64,000 bases of DNA, from assembly GCA_964035575.1 (NCBI GenBank), contig OZ037886.1:558001-622000 (forward strand), in the 5' to 3' direction. Source of the DNA: Rhynchopus sp. YZ270_cl-10 (lineage: Eukaryota; Euglenozoa; Diplonemea; Diplonemida; Diplonemidae). Both the position numbers and the translations under genes were made by a program. Shown here one piece after another: positions 41,933-53,177 of this stretch. The notes beneath the pieces are model-generated. The model saw only the letters and a list, made by a program, of their open reading frames with translations. It was not told the origin of the DNA and did not search any database. Position 1 is the first letter of the stretch. Every line of letters starts with the position of its first letter.

Positions 41933-43043
41933 TGTAAATTAAAACCCTTTTTGGGAAGAATTTTAGTGAAACATTTTGTGTCAATTTTGTGTGTTCTGTT
42001 GGAGGGAGGGGTTAATTTATATCGGGGTGATTTGAGAGAGTAACGTGGAAAGCAATCCCTACTTTTTTTTTTGAACAAAAAAGGGAGTCGAGGGGAGGAA
42101 GGGGAACGGAGATGGTAATGGTGGTGGTGGGAGGGTGGGGCTAGACAGGTTGTCTAATCCCCGGTTTTTTTTATGTGAAAGCAAGCCAGAGGCATTCAAG
42201 AATACTCTAGTTCAGTTCCGACACAAAGGAGAAAGGGAAAAGGGGGACACAAAGATATTGTGGTTAAAAGGGGGGGGATTCCTCTCCCAAAAACACAGGC
42301 TACACCTGGTGTGGTTAAGTGTTGCGGCAGACAGAGGTTTGCCTTTTGGAGACTTCTCTCTTTTTGTGTTGCCGACAAACATATGGCAGACCATAAAGAG
42401 TTAGAGAAAAATGTTGTTATCGACAATCACCCTACCGTGGCTGTCACCCTAAGGGCTAGGATACACATTTTTTTTTTTTGTCAGATCAACTTTTTTTGTG
42501 TCAACAATCACCTAAGGACCCGCGTTGGGAACCTAGGGTCTGTACTCAACGTTGGCGAAGGTATAGATTTTCTTTTTTGAAAGGCAACCTCAATTCGAAC
42601 AAATAGGGTGGTAGAAATGAGACGTATTTTGAAAAATATGAAAAAATTGTTTCATATACTAACTATTCTACTGAATAGATGGTATAATAGGGTGCACTAA
42701 ATGTACCCAAACTTTGAAAAAATAAAAATGAACGGACCGCACATGCGCATATCTAGAAACCCGCCCTTCTCTTTTTGTGTACTTTTTTCTACGCACAAAG
42801 AGAGAAGGGTTGGTATTTTTTTTACATCCACCGTTGTGTAAAAATTAGAGGTTTATTGCAACTCGTTGGCAGTTTCAATCACCAACTCGGTGAAATAAGC
42901 GTCTTATTTTCACACCAAAAATAGCTTTTTTTTTCAAGACAAAAGTTTCATATTTTTAAAAACAAATAAAAGCGAAGTTGAATGGTGCAAATAGCTGACA
43001 CCAAAAAAAGAGTTGTGAAGAAAAATATAAAGAGCACGTTGCT

Positions 43044-43078
43044 AAGATGATCCTAAGTCTCTCATGCTCGGTGACCTT
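43044..43078 (+). repeat. Family A hairpin repeat
   Basis: AAGATGATC, CTAAG, loop with CTCTCAT, GCTCGG, TGACCTT; inner stem partly decayed. Confidence 0.7.
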
Positions 43079-43490
43079 CAAACAAAAATCTAGAGGGAAC
43101 TGAACAAAAGAACTCTTGTGGGAAGAAGCCACAAGACACATGCTAAAGAAAGGATAAAATAGTTGGCAGTTTATGCAAAAACGCCAAAAACGCAGACACA
43201 GCCAAAAAAAAAACCTGGGAAGCGGATAAGTGGTGTGACCCACCCCCCCAAAAAAAGCCAGAAAAAAATCGCCCAAAGAACCCTGAGTGTACCCGAAGAG
43301 TACCTCAGTGGGCCACACCAGTAGGGGAAAAACACAGAAAAATCTAATCTAAAAAAAAACAGTGGAAAATCTTATTGGCCTTTTTATTCTGTTCTAATAA
43401 GACCGTGTATATAGGTTACCTCCCTTGTGGTATCTCCTGTTTGTGGAAGGTTGGCTAGGGCTTTGGTGACCTTTTGGTATTTTTTTTAGC

Positions 43491-43611
43491 TGAAAGTGCA
43501 AACGCATTACCGTTCATCGGCGGACGCAGGCTGGTTCTCCCCGCGGGTTAGCGAACCCCCAGAGAGCACTTCATTAACATGCACACGGTTACCACGAGGG
43601 AAGTTGTATGT
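43491..43611 (+). repeat. Family C repeat, full length and solitary
   Basis: TGAAAGTGCAAACGCATTACC, CGGCGGACGCAGGC, GGGTTAGCGAACCCCC, AGAGCACTTCATTAACATGC and GGTTACCACGAGGGAAG. It shows that the unit also exists outside hAT elements. Confidence 0.75.
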
Positions 43612-43797
43612 AAAAAAAAAAAAATACTTGTAATGAGTTACAAACAAAATAGAGAACAGTGCAGGTATCTCAATCAATGAGCGAGCTACAGTGATAGGGA
43701 TACAGGCACAAAAACAAAAACAAGACACAATCTAAAAAAGCTCACAAAGGAGAAAAAAAAACCCCTCCAAGCAATAACCGCCTTGAAGAAAAAGGAT

Positions 43798-46531
43798 CTA
43801 ATCGATGTCGTACACACTACCGCTCGAGGTGTTCTGCTTCCCAACGGGCGAGGCGTCTCCTCCGGGCCCGTCCATCCCTAGGACTGGCTTGGCAGGGGGG
43901 AGTGAGAACACATCCGGTGCCCTTGCAGCGAAAGCAGGCCCTTGCCCAACCTCTGCACTATTCTCTCTGCTGTCGACACTGGACTCAAGCTCGGTGACAT
44001 GCGACTCTAAGAAGGGATCGACAACGGGGCCTTCGTAGTACTTACTGTGAAAAGAAATGGTTGATATCCTGAACTCATAAGCAGAACGAGAAAGCACAAA
44101 AATCGAGGTTAATATACATGAGTGGGTGGTCCCCCAACCATGCTGTCCTACCTCTGTTAAACGAACCTCCCCTACGTTTCACTTTAATGCAACACAACAA
44201 TACAATAGAACGAAATAAAAAATGCAGAACATACGTTGTTGAGGCAGGCGGCTCATCGTCGTCTCTCATGTACTCCTCTTCTGAGGTGGATCTGTACTCC
44301 TCTTCGTACTCTGCGGTGGGTGGCGAGTCTGTGTCGCTTGCGTAGTCCTCCTCGGGGACGTTGTCCTCCTGCACGGGCACCTGCTCTGCCTCCAAGTCCT
44401 CCTTCTCTAGCTCCTTGATGATCTGTTCCCTGAAGAGCTCTGCCGTTGCTGTTCTCCCAAGCGAGGCTGTGGCTGTTGTCGTGGTGGTGCTCTGTGCGTA
44501 CGACGGCGGCGGGCTTGCTGCCATCCCCTCCACAGCGCTGGGCGCTGCCCGCAGGTCCTTCAAAAGGTCCGCTGTGGACGGCGCAACGTACTCACTCCGC
44601 ACCGGCCCTGCTGGACGTGCTGCGGTGGTCTCTGGGTCAGGAGAGATGTACCCTGTGTAGCGCCGTGGGTTTGCTGGCGCTGCCGGTTGCGATGCCTGTG
44701 GTGCGCGGAGGAAAGAGACCGGGTCTACATCTGCCTGTGTATCGCTGGTGATGTCGCTGTCCAGGGTGCCGTCCATGTCAAGAACCCGTGTAGTGTCAGA
44801 GGTGGTGTCTGTTGCAGCAGGCTCTGCGTAGTTCGCAGTGTTCAACGTAGGAAGGTCGTCTAGATCGAAGACACGCCGTGTAGGTTGTGCTGGAGGTGGC
44901 TGTGTGGGCTGTGGATGAACCGGTTTGTTGAAGCGCTCCAAATGACGCAGTGTTGAGATCTTGGACTCAAGGCTCTGTTGTTCTGATCGCAGCTCGGAGG
45001 CAAGGTGTGAGAGGCGTGATTCGTCGTCTCTGATCTCGCCGACCTTCACAACGTTGCGGTGGTGCTGCACAGAAAGCTCGTTCTTCCAGTCCTTGAGACT
45101 CAGTTCTGCGTCCTGCACCTCCTGCAGCTTGCGTTCCAGGAGGCGCTCCAATTTTTCCAGCTCGTCGCGTTTTGCAAGCGCCTCGCGTTCACGGCAGCTG
45201 AGCACCTGCTCTCTTACCTCCAGAACACCTTCCCGGTTGTGCAGGTCGAGTACCTTCTGGTTGACCTCCTGCATCTTGGACTCGAGAAGGTGCTGTAGGT
45301 CTAGGGTGTCACGGATCTTCGCATCAAGCGTCTGTTGTTTGTCATGCAGATTCGCGTCGGCAGACTTGAACCCATCGAGGGTGTGCTGCAGCTTCATCTC
45401 CCGCAGGTTCAGCTCCCGCTCTCTGGACTCAAGCTGCAGGCTGCGCCACTCCTTTTCGGTGTCCTGTTGGCGGGCTGCTGCAATCTTTCTATCTGCCTCC
45501 TCTTCACGCTCCTTCAGCTGCAGATGCTGGCGCTCCAGGAGGGCACGCCATCTGAAGAGCTCCTCGAACTCCGAGGTGGCGGGGTTGGTGCGTGGGGCGG
45601 AGCCTTGCCGCTTCTCTTCCTGCCGGTCGCGGCTGGGGCGCGACTTTGGTGCTGTCGACAGTGGCACCGCAGTCTTCACCTCTTGCTGCGGCGGATACAA
45701 TGGTGTGCCATTTGCTGTCTGCGGTGGGGCACGCGACCTGGCAGCACGCTCTTCCTCCTCCACTTGCCGCCGCAACGATGCAATCTCTGTCTCAGCACGC
45801 TGCACCTGCTGCGCCTGCGTCTGTGGCAACGCCGCTGGCGGCCCAGACTGATCCGGATACCTCGCCGGGTACACCTTCTCCCTCTCCCTCTCTCTCTCCC
45901 TCTCCTCCTCCACCCGCACCCGTTTGTCAACACTACGCGAGCTCGGCCCAAACGAAAGCTCTGTTGGCTGCAGGTCAATCCCTCCACCAGGCGACATATG
46001 CGTTGTCCGCGTCTTCTTCACCGACACCGGAATCGGTCTCGCCAGATGCGCACCACGCCCCACCGACTCCGGCAACTGATCGCTAAAGGACGACAACGCC
46101 TGCACCTCCTCATCCTGCCGGATCTGCGCTACCCGAGCAATCTCTGGATCCTCTGGAATCTGCCCCGCCAAGGTGACCCGCTCCACAAGCTCTGCAACCT
46201 CTTCGTCAGGACTCATTGGTGTTGCCGTTGGGCCAGGATGCCTATGTGTACCTGCACGCGACGCAGCACCTAACCCAGAGGTCAGACCGCTGGTGGGTGC
46301 CTGCGGACCGAGTCGTGCACCCCAACCGGTAGTGGTGTGGTACGCAGGACCACCGGAGTGGAGGCCTTTCCAGCGTGCATCGGTGTTGCTGTCGGTGTGG
46401 CTGTGGTGGCTGGTGCTTCGCAGATCAGCAGAAGGTGGCAGCGCGCCCCCTGCATTGCCATATATACTATGCCCATGGTACAACCCTTGCATCGGCGGTT
46501 GTGACACATCGCAAGACCCCGGTCGCGGCAT
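43798..46531 (-). CDS. Long coiled-coil protein with acidic tail, two exons
   Basis: Exons 46531-44235 and 44044-43798 join across a 190-bp intron (GTATGT...TTTCACAG) to give 847 residues. The start is the ATG at 46531; the open frame upstream begins with GTG. The first 240 residues are Gly/Pro/His-rich and look disordered, with an Arg-Glu run near 215. A nearly unbroken coiled coil spans about 243-530. It is followed by Pro/Thr-rich sequence and an acidic stretch (EEYRSTSEEEYMRDDDEP) that ends at the splice junction. The last exon adds 81 residues, also acidic and Gly/Pro-rich. No enzyme motif. It looks like a cytoskeletal filament or linker protein. The intron holds a family D fragment (44108-44153). 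Confidence 0.75.
44108..44153 (+). repeat. Family D fragment inside an intron
   Basis: GAGTGGGTGGTCCCCC, AACCATGCTGTCCTACC: the 3' block of family D, inside the intron of the two-exon coiled-coil gene. Confidence 0.55.
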
Positions 46532-47494
46532 TTTCTGTAGGATCACTACCTCTCTGGTATGTTTTTCCTTTTTTCGAGAAGAGAAAAAGGGGGGGTTTGT
46601 TTCGACACAGATCGGCCGAAAGTGTGTTGTTCTGAAGGGTGGAGAGGAGGGGGTAGGGGAGGGTACTGAGGGGGTGGTAGAAAAATGGTAGAGTTGTTTG
46701 AGTAGAATATTGGGTCATGTCATCCCCACTTTTTGTTCGGTTTTTCTTCCACTCCCTCCCGAGTGTATCCATTTTGTGTGTGTGGGGGGGGGAAGGGTTG
46801 TCTACCCTTTGGTTGGGGTTTTGTCAATTGGGCTATTTCAAAAAAAAAAAGAAAATAAAAACTAATATGAGCGCACTCATTGAATTGCCCTGGGTCGGTA
46901 AAGATAGATTACAGGTAAAAGAAAATCTTGTAAGACGAACACGCGTCACTGAACACAACACACACACACACACACATCCTTAAAACAATGAAAATCTAAC
47001 CTGAAATAAAAAACCGAACCCATGGCCGGGTAGAAAGAATAATTAGCTCAATAGGACTGCACAACACGGATGTACACATCTACACACCATTCACAAAGGC
47101 AATATGTACACTACGAAGGAAATTGCCAGAATTCATTTCAAATACACACACACACATTTGGGGCCATATTCTGAGCAAGAATTACCCCTATTTACTTATT
47201 CAAATATACACATCTCAACTCTGTGAGGCACAGTACTTTTTTGGGTATGTGGTAACAAAAAAGGATTTCCTACAATCAAATCACATGACAACTAAGACTG
47301 ATGCACTCGAACGAAAGGGAAGTGAAAAAGGGTGGGAAGTGGAAAGCCGGATATCTTTAAAACATGGGGTTTTTCGAAATGGCACAAAGAGGTGTGAACT
47401 TTTTTTGAGGGAAAAAATGTGTGGGGAAGGGGAGGGTTTTGGACACAGCTACGCAAAACAAATAATTCAAAAAAAAAAAAAACTTGCAATATGC

Positions 47495-48378
47495 CAGGGA
47501 AGTTCCTAAGTGGGACCGAGAACATGAAATTCTGGATTTTAGTTTTTTTTTCCTTTTTTTTTTTCCTTTTTTCCTTAGGGGGCTTTCTTGTGGTTTCTGG
47601 TGGGTTTCACTGTAGGTGACACACCACCAGTGTGGTGAAATGGTCGAAACTCTCAAAAGCAAGAGTTTTCAGGGGGCAAGAAAAAAAAAATTGACACCAA
47701 AATCCTGCACCATCCAGGGCTGTACCCCCAATTTTTTTTTGCCTGCGGCGCCATTTTTCATTTTTTGCTCTGCAAAAAAGGGTTCGTTGGAAGCTAGATT
47801 TTTACACCGTACCCAAAAATTTTTGCCTGCGGCGCCATTTATATTATTTTTTGCTCCGCAAAAAGAGAAGTGCAAACGCCTCACCATTCATCGGCGGAAG
47901 CACTGGCTCCACGGGTTATCGAACCCCAGAGAGCACTTCATTGGCATGCACACGGTTGCCACGAGGGAGCGTATGCCGGTACAAAATCACTGCCCCATCC
48001 AAATAATATTCCCAACGTCTTTGGGGATCCCCTTGCATTTTGCAGCCAAAATGCAACTAGACCAAAGCTGCAAAAAGTTCCGCGCGCGTGTAGCGCGCCC
48101 GGGTTTGGGACCCCTTTTTGAATTTCGAGGGGCGGTTAAAGTGGCCCAGAATCACAGTTCTGACACTCATTTAGCATTGTGAGCAACGCACTAGTGGTCG
48201 TAACCAAAATTTATATCAATCAAGAACTTGTCCATTTTCTCGAAATGACCCCACTACAGTGAGGGTAGAGCTCGGAAAGCCCGAAAAAGGGCAAAAAACC
48301 CCACCCAAAAAAAAGGAAAAAAACGGGAACATAAATCCAGAATTTTGCTGTTTTTTCCGAGAACAAGGGGCAACCCTG
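47495..48378 (+). mobile_element. hAT-type non-autonomous DNA transposon, copy 2
   Basis: 884 bp, very close to the copy at 31243-32128 throughout, same orientation. It is flanked by a perfect 8-bp target duplication CAATATGC at 47487-47494 and 48379-48386, different from that of copy 1, so the two are independent insertions. It carries the same internal family C unit (about 47865-47985). Confidence 0.92.
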
Positions 48379-49076
48379 CAATATGCTTCACATCATATCT
48401 TAATAAAGGTTGGTGAGATAATGCTGAACATCATGCTTTTGTAACCTTCTTTTGAAACAAAGAAAAACTGGCATTTCAAAAAAAAAAAAATTCTTTTTGG
48501 GGAACTGGGACTATGTGGTAATGATTTTCACTAAAAAAACCATGTACAAAACGTTTTTTTTTTTTTGCTTGGTGTTAGTGTTGTCCAGAAAGCACAAAAA
48601 AAAGGGGGTAAGGTCATCCCTATCACGATCACACACGTAGAGGGGTGCAGTGGTTGGTGTCAATCAGATTCAATGGGGGTATCCCCTAATGCACCATCCC
48701 GCTTCTATAGAAAAAAATAATAGAGCCCCTCTCTTAATAGTCTTTCTATGTTTTGCAGTAGCTGGGGGTCCAAATGTCGTTTTGTTTGTTTTTTTTTTTT
48801 TTTGTTGTTTTTTTTTTCGTTCACACATTTTGTTAACATATTTCCCAAAGGCATGAGGTATGATACATAAAATAGTGCAGATCAGACGCCATAACACACA
48901 AGACAACACTTTTTTTGTATGATGACAAAGCATCAATGGGCACATGAAAATATACAAGAAAAGCCTTTTTTTTGTCAGATATTGACCCTCTCTGGACACA
49001 CAGACATCATTTTGTTTCAATGAAAAGAAATGAAAGATGACTACGTTAACCACATCTTCAAAAAGAACAGTTTTAT

Positions 49077-49110
49077 AAGATGAACCTAAGCCTTACGTAC
49101 TTTGTCATCC
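49077..49110 (+). repeat. Family A hairpin repeat, degenerate
   Basis: TTTATAAGATGAAC, CTAAGC, CTTACGT, then ACTTTGTCATCC. Left half conserved, right arm eroded. Confidence 0.6.
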
Positions 49111-49159
49111 AAAAAAAGGGGACATCCAGCTTTACCAGATGCAGAAACCAGGACTCCGT

Positions 49160-49210
49160 AAAAAGGCAGACTGAGGATACGGATACGTATCCTCAGTAGT
49201 CTGCCTTTTT
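49160..49210. repeat. Near-perfect palindrome
   Basis: Arms of 22 and 25 bp around a 4-base centre. Left AAAAAGGCAGACTGAGGATACG; the right arm complement differs only by three extra bases (TAC) in the middle. Possible hairpin or remnant of a foldback element. Confidence 0.8.
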
Positions 49211-49834
49211 TGCCAATACCTTCAGGAGGGAAAAAAACTGTACTGCGAACAAGCCAAAGAGAGACAACATGAAAGATTGCACGGATTGTGTATGAAAAAA
49301 GAAAAAAGGAGGCCTCTTGGGGAGGAGCACACATGAATCATCGCGTTTTGCATTTGCTTTTGCAATTTCGTACATCAATTGTTTGTATTGCAATGTGACA
49401 GCTCTTTGCTACCATCTAAAACAGATCGACACAAAAAAAAAGTTAGATTGTAGACTTTCAGGAAAACAGAGAGCATTTGAGAGGATAATAAGTAATTTCA
49501 TCATATGCAAATTGAGAGGATAATTGAAAGACAAGCCTTATTATTTCATATACTTTCTTTTCTTAAATGAAACGAAAAGAAAGCAAAGAGGGTGCGACAA
49601 ATGTAGATAATAGAAAGACAAGCCTTGAAATGAGAATTCACATTCGTAACATCAAAGGTGAAAAAAAAAAAAGGGCCTTTTTGTGTCTTAAATTGCATTG
49701 ACAATAAAAAGCTTGGAAGCTGGGGGGAGGGAGTAAAATAAACCTTAGCTTGAATATCGAAAGATGCACTTAGTGTGGCAAAAAAAAAAAGGGGTGAAAA
49801 ATGCAAAACGCCTGTAGACGCATGGTTAATCTCT

Positions 49835-49875
49835 ACACGATGGAGTCCGCCCAAAATGGGCGGACTCCACCGTGT
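49835..49875. repeat. Perfect-loop hairpin, 18-bp arms
   Basis: ACACGATGGAGTCCGCCC, loop AAAAT, then GGGCGGACTCCACCGTGT; one mismatch in 18. Confidence 0.85.
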
Positions 49876-50113
49876 TCTTGTATAACAAAACCCATTATGA
49901 AAACTTGGGTGTTATGTTCACAACAGAGATAAGGCTTTTATCAGGATGGTAAAAAAAAAATTCATGGAAAAGTGGTGAATGTAGCCAAACCAATCCACTT
50001 AATTTATCTTTTCAAGTAGGACTTTATACAGTTCACCGATTTGTGAAACCGAAAAAAGAATATAAAATACAAGAGGCTTTCCAAGCAATGGGGGCAAAAA
50101 AAGAAAAGTTTAT

Positions 50114-50149
50114 AAGATGACTCTAAGCCTCTCGTGCTTTAGTCACCTT
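50114..50149 (+). repeat. Family A hairpin repeat
   Basis: Preceded by AGTTTAT; AAGATGACT, CTAAGC, loop CTCTCGT, GCTTTAG, TCACCTT. Confidence 0.8.
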
Positions 50150-50344
50150 TCATAGAAAGGATTAACATAAGCACACAGTGCTCAGTCACCTTGAGAAAAA
50201 AAAAAAAAAGAGAAAAAATGGGTTGAAAAAGATCGGGTCTTTTGTTTGTGCGCTCAAAGCCGGGGATAACCCGCAGCGCTGCCTCCAATCTTTTTAGAAT
50301 TGACAAGTTGTTTTATCAAAAAAAAACCCAAAGAAAGCTTGAGG

Positions 50345-50374
50345 AGGATGAATATGCTTCGCGTGCACACATCT
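50345..50374 (+). repeat. Family B hairpin repeat
   Basis: GGATGAAT, ATGC, loop TTCGCGT, GCACAC, ATCTT. Loop changed, stem mostly kept. Confidence 0.65.
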
Positions 50375-50659
50375 TGGGTCTGGAGAAGAGGAAAAAAAAA
50401 TGGGGATTTTTTGCTAAGATGAACATGAACCTTGCCGGGAACACAACAATCTCAAAAAAAAGTATTCAAGAAAATCAAAAACCTATAAACGAACCAGATA
50501 TCAAAGTGAACCAAACCCACCGAACGTACCAAGAAATACACTCTTTTTTTTTCACCCTATTTCCCTCCCCCTTCCCTTCCCTTCCACCCCTCTTCATTTT
50601 CAAAGAAAAAAAATTTTTGGCTTCCCCTTCTCCACCCTTTTTGTTTTACATTTTCAAAA

Positions 50660-52921
50660 TCAATCTGCACCTCTCTGGCATTCTAATGAGGAGGTTGGAG
50701 AAGGGATCGGATATGATTCGCAACCAAGGAGAGGAGAGGGATACGGTTCGCCGACACTGACAGACACATCATCAATACAGAGCGCGGCTGAGGTGTGCGG
50801 GGTGCCTGAACTTCTTCGACCTGCCCCTGCCCCTCCCCCTCCCCCCTCTGGCAGATCAACAGCAATCACCACCTCAGCATAGCACGACGAACACACCCTC
50901 ACTGGGGTATGATGATCCATCTTTGGAATCGTTGTTTTCTCTGGAGAACACTCTGCGCACACCACCTCCCCACAGTTTCTGCAGTGATGCCTTCTTCGGA
51001 TCAGCCAATTAAATTTCCTTTTACACACCGAACACCCGACCACATCCTCATCCGGAATAGGATACGGCCTTTGCGCCTCCCCGGTTCGTTCTTCAGCATC
51101 TCTCATTGCGCTTCCACTCCCTGCACGACGTACCAATAGAACCTCTTCCCCTCGGGAAGGTGATGTGAATGATGGAGACCGTCCCTTTACTTCTTCTACA
51201 AAGGGTGAGGTGCGTGCGTAGTCTTCGGCAGCCGGGGCAGTGCTGTCGCTGACGGATGGGAGTGGAGAGGGTGCGGAAACCAAGCTGGCGGCGTCTCCCT
51301 CTTCACCTTGATTGTTTCTCAGAAGCGCGACGCTCAGAAGCAACTCTCGGAACGTCACATCACCTGGCATATCGGTCAATGAAAACAACGTTCCGGTAGG
51401 ACTTCCAGGAGAATCAGGGGAAATCGGAGGGGCCTCTGTGGTCAGCAACGTAAAGGTTGCGGTGAACGACTCCGCAATCACTTCATCCTCAATTTTGGTA
51501 ACAAACGCATCGACCTGGGATTGGGTGAGAACGGAGTCGATCCCTCCATACGCCGCTTCGAAGAGGCCTGAATAGAATTGAATCATGTTTTGCGTTTCTT
51601 CTTCTTTTATTTGAAAATCCGCCTTTTCCTTTTCTGTATCATAAGGCACACCGGAGACTTGGCTTTCAGTTTCCATGAGGCTCAGTCTTTCGCGTTCAAT
51701 TTCTTCATCAGAAAGAATATCAGTTGTGAATTTTGCCACATCTAAAATACATTGTGCAGCGTATAACCCTCCACGCCCCTGTTGCAGCACCTCCACTGCG
51801 GATGAAACATCGGATGTGTTCAGCAAATCCGCCTTCAAAAGGGATAACAGACCGATCGTCAATCTGAGAATATAAATTCGTGGATTTTCCGATCGAAACA
51901 CTTCCCTCCACATTCGCAATACCGCCTCTGCAGGCATGCCTAACGCAAATACACAGACCAAATGATCGGTAAAAATATTCGCACAGGTGAGACCTAATGA
52001 AAAGAGATGTTGAAATAAACAGTTTTCCAGCTTGCTTAACATCCAACCAAGAAGCGTTAAATCCACCAAAACGCCTCGAAGACCACGGTAATAATCTGGT
52101 ACAACATCTTCAGCTATGTAGCAAAGCGTCCAAAAGGCCTCTTCTTCAGATGGCAGCGCGCGCGAGAGAAGTGCGGCGATGTAGTTCATGCCCTGGCAAT
52201 ATCCTACATTTGTATTTCGCAATGCGTATGCTTGAAGAATCGACCGAAGCCTTGAATCCGTCAACCTCCCAGGATACGTCCGTTCAATATCCCTTTCAAT
52301 CTCAGAGAAGCTTTGCAAAACCCCACCCTGTCGTCGTTCTAAGACCCGGTATTGCTTGCTCAACCATTTTAACCCATCGTAATACCCATTCGAACCGTAC
52401 CAAGAAAGCGTTGAAATCCCCGGAGGTTTGAGATATTGAAACCACCCCCCGCAGTTTGCAACTTCTTCGTGGAGGTCGTTCTTTTCTGTTGAGGTTTGCC
52501 ATTTTTTGTAGCAGGATTCTCGGATAATGGGGAAGCCGAAGACGTCGGAGCGCTGTCGTGAAGTGGTATGCAGTGGAGGGGAAGAAGGGACGAATTCGGG
52601 GGAGGTGTTGGGTTGCCCGGAGAGGATTTTGGAGAGAATCTGCTGTGGGGGCGTTGAGGTGGGGGACCGTTCGTTGGACGCATCGGAAAGAGAGCAGTTG
52701 GACTTTACATCACTGAGGCCACCTTCTATGGGCACGGTAGCTTCATACGGCAAAGACGAAAGATGCAAATGAAACGAATTCGTAATCGACTTCGACCGAT
52801 GCGAAGGGTCGGTAGCATCATCAGAATCCTCCGCCTCCTCCCCAAGCACCTCCCGCTGCGACGCAGGGATCCTCATCGACACAATAGTGTCCTCCCGAGC
52901 CCCGTCCATATTGTCCCCCAT
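50660..52921 (-). CDS. TBC-domain RabGAP with C-terminal FYVE zinc finger
   Basis: 753 residues from the ATG at 52921; the open frame to 52981 starts with GTG and has an acceptor (CAAACACAG) next to it, so the first in-frame ATG is preferred. The TBC domain, about 170-390, keeps both catalytic fingers: Arg in IERDIERTYPG (near 210) and Gln in GYCQGMNY (near 242), so GTPase-activating activity toward a Rab is expected. Between the domains lies an EF-hand-like or helical linker and Ser/Pro-rich sequence. The FYVE finger, about 620-680, shows CSVCKRKFNW, the RRHHCRNCG signature and CAECS...CSSCY, predicting binding to phosphatidylinositol 3-phosphate on endosomes. Together: a RabGAP of endosomal traffic. 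Confidence 0.9.
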   Translation of the reverse strand: MGDNMDGAREDTIVSMRIPASQREVLGEEAEDSDDATDPSHRSKSITNSFHLHLSSLPYEATVPIEGGLSDVKSNCSLSDASNERSPTSTPPQQILSKILSGQPNTSPEFVPSSPPLHTTSRQRSDVFGFPIIRESCYKKWQTSTEKNDLHEEVANCGGWFQYLKPPGISTLSWYGSNGYYDGLKWLSKQYRVLERRQGGVLQSFSEIERDIERTYPGRLTDSRLRSILQAYALRNTNVGYCQGMNYIAALLSRALPSEEEAFWTLCYIAEDVVPDYYRGLRGVLVDLTLLGWMLSKLENCLFQHLFSLGLTCANIFTDHLVCVFALGMPAEAVLRMWREVFRSENPRIYILRLTIGLLSLLKADLLNTSDVSSAVEVLQQGRGGLYAAQCILDVAKFTTDILSDEEIERERLSLMETESQVSGVPYDTEKEKADFQIKEEETQNMIQFYSGLFEAAYGGIDSVLTQSQVDAFVTKIEDEVIAESFTATFTLLTTEAPPISPDSPGSPTGTLFSLTDMPGDVTFRELLLSVALLRNNQGEEGDAASLVSAPSPLPSVSDSTAPAAEDYARTSPFVEEVKGRSPSFTSPSRGEEVLLVRRAGSGSAMRDAEERTGEAQRPYPIPDEDVVGCSVCKRKFNWLIRRRHHCRNCGEVVCAECSPEKTTIPKMDHHTPVRVCSSCYAEVVIAVDLPEGGGGGAGAGRRSSGTPHTSAALCIDDVSVSVGEPYPSPLLGCESYPIPSPTSSLECQRGAD

Positions 52922-53177
52922 CACATCCTTTGCTCTCAACAATAGTGTACCACTCGTCTTCTCAATCACTATGGGTGCCACTGTGTTTGTATTTTGTACA
53001 GTCCTGATGGAAGTTGAATAGAAAAAAAAAAGAGTTGAAAGGCTAATAGGACGAAAAAAAAAGAAGGGATAAAAGAGAAGGATTTATTGTACAATGTTTT
53101 GCTTTTTTTCTCTCAAAAAAAACTCAAGGAATTGAGGTATTTTTTGAGGCGATTTAAAAAAAAAAAACAAAGATAAA

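Larger units (their letters stand above)
41933..43797. other. Gene-free region, about 1.9 kb
   Basis: No coding region supported. Holds a long hairpin at 42761-42810 (CCCTTCTCTTTTTGTGTA against its complement), a smaller hairpin near 42889-42914, a family A copy (43044-43078) and a solitary family C copy (43491-43611). Confidence 0.6.
46532..50659. other. Gene-free repeat region, about 4.1 kb
   Basis: No gene supported. Contains (AC)n near 46955-46978 and 47146, the second 0.88-kb hAT copy, two near-perfect palindromes (49160-49210 and 49835-49875), family A copies (49077-49110, 50114-50149, and a weak one near 50162-50192) and a family B copy (50345-50374). A stretch near 49441-49485 resembles 1765-1810 (GTTAGATT...CAGGA.AACAGA...TTTGAGAGG), a further low-copy repeat. 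Confidence 0.65.

Noticed and set aside
47616-48182. Plus-strand open frame of 188 codons inside hAT copy 2
   Set aside because: The matching region of copy 1 is split into other frames, so the frame is not conserved; no transposase similarity.
52922-52981. Longer N-terminus for the TBC-FYVE protein
   Set aside because: It would begin with GTG next to an acceptor-like CAAACACAG; the first in-frame ATG is at 52921.
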